The notes under the pieces were generated by a model. It saw only the letters and a program-made list of their open reading frames with translations. It did not search any database and was not told the DNA's origin. The position numbers were made by a program, and so were the translations under genes. A stretch of DNA of 40,894 nt from Verrucomicrobiales bacterium (GTDB lineage Bacteria > Verrucomicrobiota > Verrucomicrobiia > Verrucomicrobiales > DEV007), in contig JANQJH010000493.1 of the NCBI GenBank assembly GCA_028281705.1, forward strand, positions 1 through 40,894, in the 5' to 3' direction. How positions within the stretch are numbered: the stretch's first letter is position 1; every line of letters begins with the position of its first letter. This document shows positions 25,601 through 33,782 of this stretch, piece after piece.

Positions 25601-25961
25601 GTGCGGTCAAGGCGAGGTAACCGCCCGCCTGGGCCAGGCTGAAATTGGCATGCAACTCGCCCGCCGGATCCGCCAAATCGTCCCCCGAGGCGAAGACCAC
25701 GAGAAACGCACCCGGAGCCAAGTCCACCGCGGGCAAAGCCCAGCGCTGGGGCCGCTCGGTGTCGTCGGTCAGAAAATAACCCGCCAGGTTGACGGCTTCG
25801 CTGCCGGCGTTCTTGATCTCGATCCAGTCTTCCGTTTTTCCCGACGCCGTCGCCAGGTTGTCCCGGTTGGAGGCGAGAAACTCAGAGAGAATGGGGGCGG
25901 CTTGGGTGCTGGCGAGAGCGACAACGCACCAGGCCAAGAGGGAGAGATAGAGGGATTTCAC
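22647..25961 (-). CDS. Secreted CotH kinase / lamin-tail domain protein
   Basis: 1104 residues from a GTG start at 25961, which is the first codon that gives a clean signal peptide ('MKSLYLSLLAWCVVALASTQA'-type, about 1-25). Domains in order: lamin-tail domain (about 27-140, 'ILSEFLASNRDNL'), a chitobiase/hexosaminidase C-terminal-like module ('TIIYTTDGRVPSKGS', about 185-250), a CotH kinase-like domain (about 300-640, with 'NGVYWGMYNLHERPD' and 'WRYHSWDAEKVFQNL'), a second chitobiase-type module ('IYYTIDGSDPRLPGG', about 730), a second lamin-tail domain (about 820), a Gly-rich linker (about 960) and 'DADGDRFVNYLEFLLGGDP' (about 990). CotH phosphorylates proteins in spore coats; the role in this phylum is unproven. 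The frame is open far upstream (to 26933), but that part is antisense to the sigma gene. Confidence 0.88.
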   Translation of the reverse strand: MKSLYLSLLAWCVVALASTQAAPILSEFLASNRDNLATASGKTEDWIEIKNAGSEAVNLAGYFLTDDTERPQRWALPAVDLAPGAFLVVFASGDDLADPAGELHANFSLAQAGGYLALTAPDGAVVSAYENYPPQRTDISFGMAGSDPAYFETPTPGEENASDGLLGFVADTKFSQDRGYYEEPIEVAIETETSDATIIYTTDGRVPSKGSVFTGTIGEIYSGPITIDRTTTLRAIALKDGFRPSNVDTQTYLFLADVVRQTGEHLPQDWNREPADYEMDPRVVDDPRYKDTIIEDFKTLPSLSIVLEPDDFFSTSKGIYPGKIGEDGIDKPCSAELLHPDGKEGFQIDCAVRIVGQTSPNRWKIKKLSMRLRFDKEFGPGTLRYPLYDDPTAVEEFNTLTVDARHNNTWAYQGGSEPTEQRRRAQYLRDQTAADLHRAMGGFSPHGRYVHTYVNGVYWGMYNLHERPDDAFNATYQGGERDEWVDLRHGTVVVSGDRAPYTALHNMAREADTAEGYAAIEEILDVDDFISYMLVNLGLGNGDWGPKNYYVSYNPVDPNGKWRYHSWDAEKVFQNLNDDVTGRNDSGGPTGLHQLLSDNDDYRIRFADHVYKQFYNGGVMSVEGLQRAYKRRTDEIDRAIILESARWGDAANGVNTPYTKEDWDEHRDWIMNDYFPNRVDIATEQFRNRGLLGDLDLPTFEDHGGHFDDGYAVKIKKSIFAKGDIYYTIDGSDPRLPGGDLSEDAIPYTEPVALAETATVKARLFKGSIFGAKEWSPLLEARFVIGAVPATAENLAITMINYHPPVASEVEKAAGYTRKAFEFVGLRNLGDQAVSLLGLELIEGIRFDFDEGELAQIGAGETAFLVKNRAAFESRYGGEHLIIGVYTGSLSNDGERLLLQAGHEPLADFVFNDAGDWPEGTDGDGAYLVLENPGTSTDSSKAGSWRASTAEDVPAAVGGGGDPGGGGGLAYADWSASAFAAGATKTEPNEDADGDRFVNYLEFLLGGDPEDASSVPRFDVVPQPDGLPIFEVSHRVGVSEPVLFETGRTLDDWSEVSAAALEELGARPGPDASVEIRRYRVLQLTKDAVWTERFVRVKAVVPGA

Positions 25962-26432
25962 GGGAGACAACGAGATCAAGGGTTTGGTCGATGGGTACCC
26001 AACTATGGCCAATTCTGTCAAGACGTGCAATCCTAGCTTGTGTTCCCGCAGAGCAGGCTCCCCTTGATCGCCCTGGCCCAGGGCGTGACCAAGACCCTCC
26101 TCCGTCCCTGCGCCACGGCATGCCAAAAAAGGAAATGGGGGAAACACTTTAGGTTCCTCAGTGTAGACAAAGAAACAAACGCGCGCCCTGATCGCGGTCC
26201 ATCTTGACATCCGCGGCAACGCCGAAAACGTGCTTTCCTTGGCACTACAGCCGATTCCTCCCCGGGCCTCCGTCACCATTCGGGCGGAGGCCCACTGTTT
26301 TAAGCCCGCCTCCGGCCGGTGGCCCAGGCGGCATTTCGTGCTGGATCCGAATTTGGCGGCGTGATACACTGGCGCCGATGTGTACTGGAATTCAGTTGTG
26401 TCTAGAAATCCCGGCACCTGTGATTTCAAGCC
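25962..26432. other. 470-bp divergent intergenic region
   Basis: Separates the CotH gene (-) from the sigma factor gene (+) and must hold both promoters. The one clear structure is a 9-bp stem, GGGCCTCCG (26264-26272) with CGGAGGCCC (26285-26293), followed by ACTGTTTT, which reads as a plus-strand terminator or attenuator 140 bp before the sigma start. A second G/C-rich partner (26303-26315) could compete with it. I see no small gene that I would defend. Confidence 0.5.
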
Positions 26433-27164
26433 ATGGGGGATGACGATTCGGCTCGTTACGTATTCTCCACCACTCATTGGAGTGTGGTCTTGGCGGCGGG
26501 AGATGCCGATTCGGCCGAGGCCGAATCGGCCCTCGGTGAACTCTGCCAGAATTACTGGTATCCCCTCTATGCCTTCGTCCGCCGGAAGGGCTACCCCCAG
26601 CACGACGCCAAGGATCTGACCCAGGGATTCTTCGAGCATCTGCTGGCGAAAGACGGCCTTTCCCGCGCCGATCCACAAAAGGGACGGTTCCGCTCCTTTC
26701 TCCTTGGTTCCCTGAAGAACTACATCAGTGTCGTCCACCGCAAGGCCGGGGCCGCCAAACGGGGTGGCGGCACGACGACGATTTCCATCGATGAGGAGAT
26801 CGGCGAACAGCGCTACAAGATCGAACCCCAGGACTCGGAAACTCCGGAATCGCTCTTCAATCGAAGCTGGGCCCTCGACTTGCTCGATCAAGCCCAGCTC
26901 CGCCTGCGACAGCGCTATGAGAAGTTGGGGCAAATCGAACTCTACCGCGCCCTCTCACCGTTCATCACGCCTGGCGAGGAAGGCATCACCTATGCCCAGA
27001 AAGTCGAGGAGCTTGGCATGTCCACAAGTGCCGTCACCGCCGCGATCCACCGGCTGCGCAAGGCCTACCGCCGAGCGCTCCAGGAGGCACTCGGAGAAAT
27101 CGTCGCCGATCCGGAAGAGATCGAGGATGAGCGTCAGTTCCTTCTCTCCTCCCTTCAGCCCTAG
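26433..27164 (+). CDS. RNA polymerase sigma factor paired with a Ser/Thr kinase
   Basis: 243 residues, an ECF-like sigma-70 factor of the PVC type. The N-terminal 'FSTTHWSVVLAAGD' segment (about 10-23) is typical of sigma factors encoded beside Hanks kinases. Region 2 is about 40-110 ('YWYPLYAFVRRKG', 'DAKDLTQGFFEHLL', 'GRFRSFLLGSLKNYI'). Region 4 is about 165-215 ('GITYAQKVEELGMSTSAVT' and 'AIHRLRKAYRRAL'). The promoter it reads is unknown. ATG 26433 lacks a strong Shine-Dalgarno. The stop is 27 bp before the kinase start, so a two-gene transcript is likely; in this group such kinases are thought to gate their partner sigma factor, probably by phosphorylation. Confidence 0.85.
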   Translation: MGDDDSARYVFSTTHWSVVLAAGDADSAEAESALGELCQNYWYPLYAFVRRKGYPQHDAKDLTQGFFEHLLAKDGLSRADPQKGRFRSFLLGSLKNYISVVHRKAGAAKRGGGTTTISIDEEIGEQRYKIEPQDSETPESLFNRSWALDLLDQAQLRLRQRYEKLGQIELYRALSPFITPGEEGITYAQKVEELGMSTSAVTAAIHRLRKAYRRALQEALGEIVADPEEIEDERQFLLSSLQP

Positions 27165-27191
27165 CACATCCAAGCATCCACACCGCGCGAA

Positions 27192-30100
27192 TTGGCCGAT
27201 CCGATCAAAAAGAAATGCGCGACCTGCGGCGCAACCTACGCGGTCGTGGGCGAGCGGCAGTCCTGCCCCTACTGCCTCTTGATGCTCGCGGGAGATCCCA
27301 CCAGGGATGGTGGTGAGGGGATCGCCGATGACCGGAGTCGCCCAGCGAACGGCGACGACACCGATGAGACCATCACGACCATCGGGCCCTACACCCTCCA
27401 GGAAAAAATAGGCGAGGGCGGGTTCGGGAGCGTCTACAAAGCTGCGCAGAAGGAGCCGTTGCGTCGAGTGGTGGCCCTCAAAATGATCAAGCTGGGCATG
27501 GATACGGGGCAGATCGTCGCCCGGTTCGAGGCCGAACGCCGCGCTTTGGCGATGATGGAACACCCGGCGATCGCCAAGGTCTACGAAGCCGGATCGACTC
27601 CCGACGGCAGGCCCTACTTCGCCATGGAACTGGTGGAGGGCAAGCCCATCGACAGGTTCTGCGACGAGCACCAACTCTCCATTGGCGATCGGCTCGGCCT
27701 TTTCGTCCCCGTCTGTCAAGCCGTCCAGCATGCTCACCAAAAAGGGGTCATCCACCGTGACCTCAAGCCCTCAAACATTCTCGTCTCCATGGTGGATGGC
27801 AAACCGGTGGCGAAGATCATCGACTTCGGCATCGCCAAGGCCACCCAACCCGAGTCGGCCAACTTTGCCACCCTCACCCAACAGGGACAACTGTTTGGCA
27901 CCCCGGCTTACATGAGTCCGGAACAGGCAGAACAGGCCGAGGATATCGATACCCGATGCGACATCTACTCGCTGGGGATGGTGCTCTATCAATTGCTCGC
28001 CGGCTCGCTCCCCTTCGATTCCACGACGTTGAAGAAACGCGACTGGATCACCTGGATGCGCGTCATTCAGGAGGCCGACTTTTCCGCGCCATCGCTACGA
28101 TTCCGGAAGCTCAGCGAGAGGCGGCAACAGGACATCGCCGACAACTCCCAGTTGAGTTCACCCGCCGCCGTCTGGCGATCTCTCAAAGGCGACCTCGACT
28201 GGATCACGCTCAAGGCAATCGAGAAAAACCGCTCTCGCCGCTACGCCTCGGCCACTGAGTTGGCCCGGGACATCGAGCGCTATCTTCATTTCGAACCGGT
28301 GACGGCAGCCGCCCCCACCTTGGGCTACACCATCGGCAAGTTCACCCGCCGCCATCGAACGGCGGTTTCCATCGCGGCCATCGTCGCCCTCCTCCTCATC
28401 GCGGGTTCCGTGATCAGTCTCAAACAAGCTCAAAAATATCGCGAACTCTGGGTGGAAGGAGTGCTCAACCAGACGGAACTCCTCAGGATCGGCACCACTG
28501 CCGGTCAACGCTTTGACGGGCTCGAGTTCATGCGTCAAGCGGCCGCTCTCACCGATGACCCGAGAATCGTGAGCACGGCCATCACGAGTTTGGGCCTACC
28601 CGATCTCAAGGACGGCGAAAGCTGGGTGGGCTACCCCGAGGACACAAGCGCCCTGGCACTTTGTCCGAACTTCGAATTCTACGCTCGCGGAGAGGAAAAC
28701 GGTACGGTTTACATTCATGCCATCGCGGGTGGCGAGCGCCTCCACACCCTGCGCCACAATGCCGGCAACCCCGTGGAGAAACTGGCATTGAGCAAGAACG
28801 GCGCCTTCCTCGCCGTTCAGTTCACCGGCAACGCAGAGGAAGCCCGGCTTCAGGTGTGGGACGTGGCCTCGGAGTCATCAATCCTCACCGACGACGGCCG
28901 GACGCCCCATCAAGCCATGGCCTTTTCCGACGACGAACGCTGGCTGGCCATCGCGCGAGGGGAATCCGGCTCCAGGGCAAACCCGCCGCGCATCAACGTT
29001 TTCGATCTTTCCAAACGTGAGGATGTCACCCTGGCGAAGACCATCCCGATGAAGACGCCTCGAGATCGCGTGCCTCACACCCTCGCATTTCACCCTTCCG
29101 GGCAATTGTTAGCCCTATCCAGCCTGGACAGCCTCAACCTCTACCTTCTCCACTGGCGCGAAGGCGCCTTCGTGGAAGACCTCCCCTTTTCGAGCACGGT
29201 GACGGCCTTTGCCTGGCATCCGGATGGAGAGATCCTTGCGGTGGCGACCGACACGGAAGGCGGATCCCTCTATCTCAAGGATTGGCGCACCAAGGCGGTC
29301 ATCGAGCGCCAAGGGGAGCTCGACGTTGTTAGGATGCTCCAGTTTAACGGTGATGGAAGATTCCTCGCCGTGGCGTCCGCCGACGGAACGCTACGGATAG
29401 CCGATTCCTATGGCGCCTCCACGCTCGTGCAGCACCGGACCTCCGGCGAACTGATCGACCTTCAGTTTGATCCCCAGACGACACGACTGGGACTCGAACG
29501 ACGCGGGAATCACCTTTCACTTTGGGACTATGAACCGGCAGTGGAGGCCAGGGCCGTGTCGAGCCGTTTGGCCAACGTGAGACACGACACCAAGGTGCGC
29601 TTCGATCAAAGCGGCGAGCAACTCCTGGCGACCTCGGATACCGGCGTGCGTTTTTGGGACTGGAAAACGGGTGTCCTCCTGGGAGAACTCGATACGCGCA
29701 GTGCACCGGCATACCTATCACTAACCTACGGGCAGAGCGGCCCTCGGCTCTTCGCCTCCGGATACACGGGCTTGCTCCGGTATCGGCTGCCAAATTCCGG
29801 TCACGCCTTGCAGTTTCACCGTGAATCGATCGGCCCGGCTCGAACATACGAAAGCCTGCCCAATGACCCCGAGACTGCGGGAACGGTCGCGGTCAATCGC
29901 GATGGGTCGAAGATTGCTATCCTTGAAGGAGGTCACGTCAAGATCTTCACCGGAGGAAGCTCAAAAGCCGATCACGTGCTCCCCGGCTTTGAGGGAATGA
30001 CGTCGATCACTCTCCAGGACAAGGGGGAATGGATCGCCTCCTGCCAACCGGAGACTGGAGAATTGCTCATCACTCACCTCCCGGACGGCAAGACTCTTCA

Positions 30101-31358
30101 CCGGCTCTCATTCAAAGGAATAAAACACATCGAACTGAGTCCTTCGAACCGTTGGTTGCTCGCCAGCTCTGGCGATGCCCTGCGCCTCTATGAGACCTCG
30201 GCTTGGGACTGGCGAGGCTCAATCGCTCTCGAATCCCAAATGGATTCGGTCCCGCCCCTTGCTTTCGACCCCACAGAAGAGCGCCTCGCGGTGGGAGCTT
30301 CGAGACAGCAGGTCATCCTCCTCGAGTTGCCCTCGATGTCCGAATTGATCCGTTGGGCCGTGCCGGGCCGATCTTCCATGACGTCACTATCATTCACCCC
30401 ATCCGGCGAACATCTCGCGACCGGCTTCGACAATCAGAGGATACGCATTTGGGATCTATCCCGGATTGAGAAAAGGATCCAGACCCTCGGTCTGAGCATG
30501 CCATTGCCCTCAAGGGGAAATGACGCCACACCCGTTTCTCCCTTGATCCCAGAGGCGACCGGCTTCCGATCCATTCGAGGTGTGTTCGAGAGACGGGGCC
30601 GCACGCGCTATGCAGACGTCGAGAGAGCCATCAGGCCCAATCTCAAGCCGGAGGAAGAGTGGAAGAATGCGATTCCCTTTCTCGAAATGAAAGAACCCGC
30701 TCTGGCACTCGAACGTTGTGAGAAATCGCTCGCGAGCGGCGCACACGACTCTCCCTTTTACCTTCACTACACCGTGGCTCAGGCCCGCAATCAAATGAAT
30801 GAACCGGAGAAGGCTTTGGCGGCCTTTGAAAGAGCCCGGGAACACTGTGAGGGAATGATCCCCTACCATGTTCACCGCGCGCTACAGTCCTCCGCCCGCC
30901 TCTTTCTCGCCGGTCCCACAACACTCCGGAATCTCGAAAAGGGCAAATTGATCGCGACCCAATCCTACGCCATTTCGGACGAACCCGAAGGCGAAATTCC
31001 CCCGCGACACGAATCGCAAAGGGCGGAGACCCGGTACTTCCGATGGTATCTCAAGGGCCTGATCGCTTACCGAGATGGACTTCATGCCGAGGCGGATTTC
31101 TATCTCTGTGAAGCCCTCGCCGTCGATGACTCGGAGTCCACCGCGTTTCGCAAGCCCGAGAGCGATGTGCTTTTCCTTCGGGCCCTCTGCCTCGAGGAAC
31201 TGGGCCACCATGCGGCGGCGAGAAGGATCCGGAAGGAGGGCCTGGAAAAGTGGGACATCGATCCGTCTGCCTACTACTTTGATTCTGTCAGTCTCTGTTT
31301 GCGTGCCGAAATGCAGGAGAAACTGGGGAACCCTGAGCAAGAAACGCCCAGCCAATGA
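27192..31358 (+). CDS. Ser/Thr kinase with zinc ribbon, TM helix, WD40-like propeller and TPR tail
   Basis: 1388 residues from a TTG start; an in-frame stop at 27162 excludes a longer form and no ATG precedes the first domain. A four-cysteine ribbon (Cys9, Cys12, Cys25, Cys28) opens the protein. The kinase domain (about 63-370) has GEGGFGSVY, 'VALKMIK', 'HRDLKPSN', DFG and 'GTPAYMSPEQ', so it should be active. A TM helix (about 390-410, 'AIVALLLIAGSVISL') puts the C-terminal part outside. That part is a long beta-propeller region (about 470-1130) with repeats such as 'FHPSGQLLALSS' and 'LSFTPSGEHLATGFD', then helical TPR-like repeats (about 1155-1380). It is a likely sensor that phosphorylates the partner sigma factor. 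The leader holds ACATCCAAGCA, shared with the small-RNA units. Confidence 0.92.
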   Translation: MADPIKKKCATCGATYAVVGERQSCPYCLLMLAGDPTRDGGEGIADDRSRPANGDDTDETITTIGPYTLQEKIGEGGFGSVYKAAQKEPLRRVVALKMIKLGMDTGQIVARFEAERRALAMMEHPAIAKVYEAGSTPDGRPYFAMELVEGKPIDRFCDEHQLSIGDRLGLFVPVCQAVQHAHQKGVIHRDLKPSNILVSMVDGKPVAKIIDFGIAKATQPESANFATLTQQGQLFGTPAYMSPEQAEQAEDIDTRCDIYSLGMVLYQLLAGSLPFDSTTLKKRDWITWMRVIQEADFSAPSLRFRKLSERRQQDIADNSQLSSPAAVWRSLKGDLDWITLKAIEKNRSRRYASATELARDIERYLHFEPVTAAAPTLGYTIGKFTRRHRTAVSIAAIVALLLIAGSVISLKQAQKYRELWVEGVLNQTELLRIGTTAGQRFDGLEFMRQAAALTDDPRIVSTAITSLGLPDLKDGESWVGYPEDTSALALCPNFEFYARGEENGTVYIHAIAGGERLHTLRHNAGNPVEKLALSKNGAFLAVQFTGNAEEARLQVWDVASESSILTDDGRTPHQAMAFSDDERWLAIARGESGSRANPPRINVFDLSKREDVTLAKTIPMKTPRDRVPHTLAFHPSGQLLALSSLDSLNLYLLHWREGAFVEDLPFSSTVTAFAWHPDGEILAVATDTEGGSLYLKDWRTKAVIERQGELDVVRMLQFNGDGRFLAVASADGTLRIADSYGASTLVQHRTSGELIDLQFDPQTTRLGLERRGNHLSLWDYEPAVEARAVSSRLANVRHDTKVRFDQSGEQLLATSDTGVRFWDWKTGVLLGELDTRSAPAYLSLTYGQSGPRLFASGYTGLLRYRLPNSGHALQFHRESIGPARTYESLPNDPETAGTVAVNRDGSKIAILEGGHVKIFTGGSSKADHVLPGFEGMTSITLQDKGEWIASCQPETGELLITHLPDGKTLHRLSFKGIKHIELSPSNRWLLASSGDALRLYETSAWDWRGSIALESQMDSVPPLAFDPTEERLAVGASRQQVILLELPSMSELIRWAVPGRSSMTSLSFTPSGEHLATGFDNQRIRIWDLSRIEKRIQTLGLSMPLPSRGNDATPVSPLIPEATGFRSIRGVFERRGRTRYADVERAIRPNLKPEEEWKNAIPFLEMKEPALALERCEKSLASGAHDSPFYLHYTVAQARNQMNEPEKALAAFERAREHCEGMIPYHVHRALQSSARLFLAGPTTLRNLEKGKLIATQSYAISDEPEGEIPPRHESQRAETRYFRWYLKGLIAYRDGLHAEADFYLCEALAVDDSESTAFRKPESDVLFLRALCLEELGHHAAARRIRKEGLEKWDIDPSAYYFDSVSLCLRAEMQEKLGNPEQETPSQ

Positions 31359-31371
31359 TGATGTAGTCCCA

Positions 31372-31842
31372 ATGGAAGAGCACCCCTTATCCACTGTAGA
31401 CGTTCGCCACAGCTCGAGGTTTCGTCCTGAGCGTTTCCCCACGGCTGGGCAGAACCCCTTCCCCGGCGGATCGATCGAAGACCCTCGATTGCAACGACAG
31501 CTCGGTTTCCTCAACGCCTACTATCATTTGAACTGCGCCTACGCCGATCTCCAAGAACACCGCTCAACGCATGGCAATGGAGGAGAGGCCCATGAGCACG
31601 CCCTCCTTCAGGAAATCGAAAAGGCTCTCCTCGAAATCGAGTCGCTCGAGGCCCACTACCGCAAGATCGGCATGATCGCCTCACCCGTGCAGGTCGACGG
31701 TTTCGTCAACGACGTCGAATTTCACGATGCGGTTTCCGTCGCCGAGATGACGCGTCGATCGCCGACGCTCAGTTCATCGGGCTGTTTCGCCATTCCAGGA
31801 CTGGCTCAACTCGATCACTCCGGGAGAACATGCGGCGACTGA
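31372..31842 (+). CDS. Small helical protein of the kinase cassette, unknown
   Basis: 156 residues from ATG 31372, 13 bp after the kinase stop. The N-terminal third is basic and Pro-rich. The middle (about 43-110) is helical ('LQRQLGFLNAYYHLNCAYAD', 'LLQEIEKALLEIESLEAHYR'), and the C-terminus is irregular with two cysteines. It has no signal peptide or catalytic motif. The 3' end overlaps the GT9-like gene by 13 bp, which supports translation and coupling. Family not recognised. A small adaptor is possible, but that is a guess. Confidence 0.6.
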   Translation: MEEHPLSTVDVRHSSRFRPERFPTAGQNPFPGGSIEDPRLQRQLGFLNAYYHLNCAYADLQEHRSTHGNGGEAHEHALLQEIEKALLEIESLEAHYRKIGMIASPVQVDGFVNDVEFHDAVSVAEMTRRSPTLSSSGCFAIPGLAQLDHSGRTCGD

Positions 31843-32876
31843 GGCTTAGGAATACCTTATCCCCCGGCGACATCCTCATGCTGACCGCTGCCGTGAGGGA
31901 CTTGCACCACTGTCACCCCGGCGAATTCGAAACCGAAGTTAAGACCAGCGCGCTCGACCTCTGGAAGTACAACCCCTACCTCACTCAGTTCGAGGAGAAT
32001 GATGCCAATGTCACCGATCTGACATGCCACTACCCCATGATCCATCGATCCAACCGGAACGCACAGCACTTCCTTCACGGGTTCATGGAGTTCCTCAACG
32101 ACGAACTGGGCACGAACATCCAGCCGTCCGTTTTCGGTGGCGACGTGCACCTCTCCGAAGAAGAAAGGGTACAGCCGTCGCCCGTGGCTCAGCGGATCGG
32201 CGAGGGTGTTCCCTACTGGATCATCGTCTCCGGCGGGAAGTATGATTTCACCATCAAGTGGTGGGAGGCCTCACGCTATCAGGAAGTGGTCGATCACTAC
32301 CGTGACCGGATTCTCTTTGTCCAAGTCGGGAGCAAGCATCACTACCATCCTCCCTTGAAAGGAGTCCTCGATCTTCGAGGCGAGACGCCCTTGCGTGAAC
32401 TGATCCGCCTCGTCTACCACAGCGACGGCGTTCTCTGTCCCGTGACCTTCCTCATGCACCTCGCCGCCGCCGTCCCCGTGCCTCCCGGCCGCTTTGAGAA
32501 ACGGCCCTGTGTCGTCATTGCCGGTGGACGCGAACCACCCCATTGGGAGGCCTATCCCTGGCACCAGTTCATCCACACCGTTGGAGCCCTCCCCTGCTGT
32601 CAATCCAACGGTTGCTGGCGCGCCCGCACCGTGCCTCTGGGAGATGGCGATTCCAAAGATGACCCCTCACATTTGTGCCTCGACCCCCGCGAGGGCCTAC
32701 CTCACTGCATGAAGATGGTCACTTCTGACGAAGTCGCCAAGCGGATCCATCTCTACTATGCCGGTGACGTGCTCTCCTTTCTCAGCAGCGCCCAGGCGGA
32801 GAAAGTGCGGCCCCTTCTCTCTCAGTCGATTCGAGAGAAGCTCACGTTTGAACTCGGCCTCCCCGCGATCAAGTGA
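31830..32876 (+). CDS. GT9-like (heptosyltransferase-type) glycosyltransferase
   Basis: 348 residues. The N-terminus 'LSPGDILMLTAAVRDLHH' matches the GT9 start in which a Gly-Asp loop precedes the first helix. 'YWIIVSGGKYDFTIKWW' (about 130-146) is the start of the nucleotide-sugar-binding half. 'SDGVLCPVTFLMHLAAA' (about 198-214) is the GT9 acceptor/donor loop. A cysteine set in the C-terminal part ('LPCCQSNGCWRAR', 'HLCLDP', 'LPHCMKMVTSDEVAKRI') is characteristic of a GT9 subgroup found outside LPS clusters and may bind metal. Predicted cytoplasmic. The stop overlaps the GTG start of the next gene (GTGA), so the two transferases are translationally coupled. Sugar and acceptor unknown. Confidence 0.75.
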   Translation: MRRLRLRNTLSPGDILMLTAAVRDLHHCHPGEFETEVKTSALDLWKYNPYLTQFEENDANVTDLTCHYPMIHRSNRNAQHFLHGFMEFLNDELGTNIQPSVFGGDVHLSEEERVQPSPVAQRIGEGVPYWIIVSGGKYDFTIKWWEASRYQEVVDHYRDRILFVQVGSKHHYHPPLKGVLDLRGETPLRELIRLVYHSDGVLCPVTFLMHLAAAVPVPPGRFEKRPCVVIAGGREPPHWEAYPWHQFIHTVGALPCCQSNGCWRARTVPLGDGDSKDDPSHLCLDPREGLPHCMKMVTSDEVAKRIHLYYAGDVLSFLSSAQAEKVRPLLSQSIREKLTFELGLPAIK

Positions 32877-33700
32877 ACACCGAATACGCAGCCTCGGAGC
32901 CACCTCCCGTCACCATTTGCGTCCTGACCTATGGCGATCATTTCGATCTCATTCATCGCTGCCTGGAGTCGATCCGAACGCACTGCGAGGAAGACACCTA
33001 CGCCTTGGTCGTCGGAGCCAACGCTCCCGGCGGGGAAACGCTGAATTACCTCCGGGCGCTCGAAGCCAAAGGGCAGACCGATCGCGTCATCGTCAGTGAA
33101 ACCAATGTGAATAAGTGCCCCATGATGCGGCGCCTGTTTGAACATGTCCGCACGGAGTACATCTGGTGGTTTGACGATGATTCCCATCTTGTCAGCAGCA
33201 ACGTCATGCGGCGATTTCTCTCGGCGGCGAGTGGCGCTCCTCCCGAGATCGCTCTCTGGGGACGAATGGCTCGAATCGAGTTCGGAGAAGCTCATGGCCC
33301 GGCGGATGTGAAGGCGACGGAATTTGTCCGCAGCGCCTCGTGGTACCGCGGTCTGACGCCGCCCTCCCTTCGCCTTGGGGGAAAAGGTGAACTCAACTAC
33401 GAGGGACGGAACACGGGAAACCCCTATTGGCACTTCGTCAGTGGAGGTTCATGGTGGGTGCGCACCTCCACCGTTCGCGCCATCGATTGGCCCGACCCAC
33501 GCCTCGCCAAGGGCTTCGATGACGTCTTTTTCGGCGAAGCCATCAGGCAGCAGGGGTGGTCCTCCGCCTACCTTTTTCCTGACGGATTAGCCTTGAGCGA
33601 CGCCGAGAGGCGAGGCGAGGCCGGCTACGCCTTCCTCGATGAATCGGAAATCCGGGGCACCGGGTCACTTGAACAAACAAGTCGCGCAAGGATTCCATAA
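32873..33700 (+). CDS. GT2-family glycosyltransferase
   Basis: 275 residues, a single GT-A domain without membrane helices. 'VTICVLTYGDHFDLIHRCLE' (about 12-31) is the nucleotide-binding start, and 'YIWWFDDDSHL' (about 98-108) holds the metal-binding Asp motif. 'FVSGGSWWVRTSTVRAIDWP' (about 186-205) and 'FDDVFFGEAIRQQGW' (about 212-226) match the acceptor-side helix with the general-base Asp. GTG start is chosen from the 4-bp overlap with the GT9-like gene. The coupling indicates that both act on the same product, possibly a glycan on a protein or small molecule. Confidence 0.82.
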   Translation: MNTEYAASEPPPVTICVLTYGDHFDLIHRCLESIRTHCEEDTYALVVGANAPGGETLNYLRALEAKGQTDRVIVSETNVNKCPMMRRLFEHVRTEYIWWFDDDSHLVSSNVMRRFLSAASGAPPEIALWGRMARIEFGEAHGPADVKATEFVRSASWYRGLTPPSLRLGGKGELNYEGRNTGNPYWHFVSGGSWWVRTSTVRAIDWPDPRLAKGFDDVFFGEAIRQQGWSSAYLFPDGLALSDAERRGEAGYAFLDESEIRGTGSLEQTSRARIP

Positions 33701-33782
33701 TAAACGATGAAGGAAAGAAGACCAACCTCATGGGCGAGTTCATTCGCTCCTTCCCGCTTGCAACCATGTCCTTTCCCTCACT

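Noticed and set aside
25962-26933. Upstream extension of the CotH frame (about 320 more codons)
   Set aside because: It is antisense to the sigma factor gene for 500 bp and lacks any domain; the signal peptide starts at the GTG at 25961.
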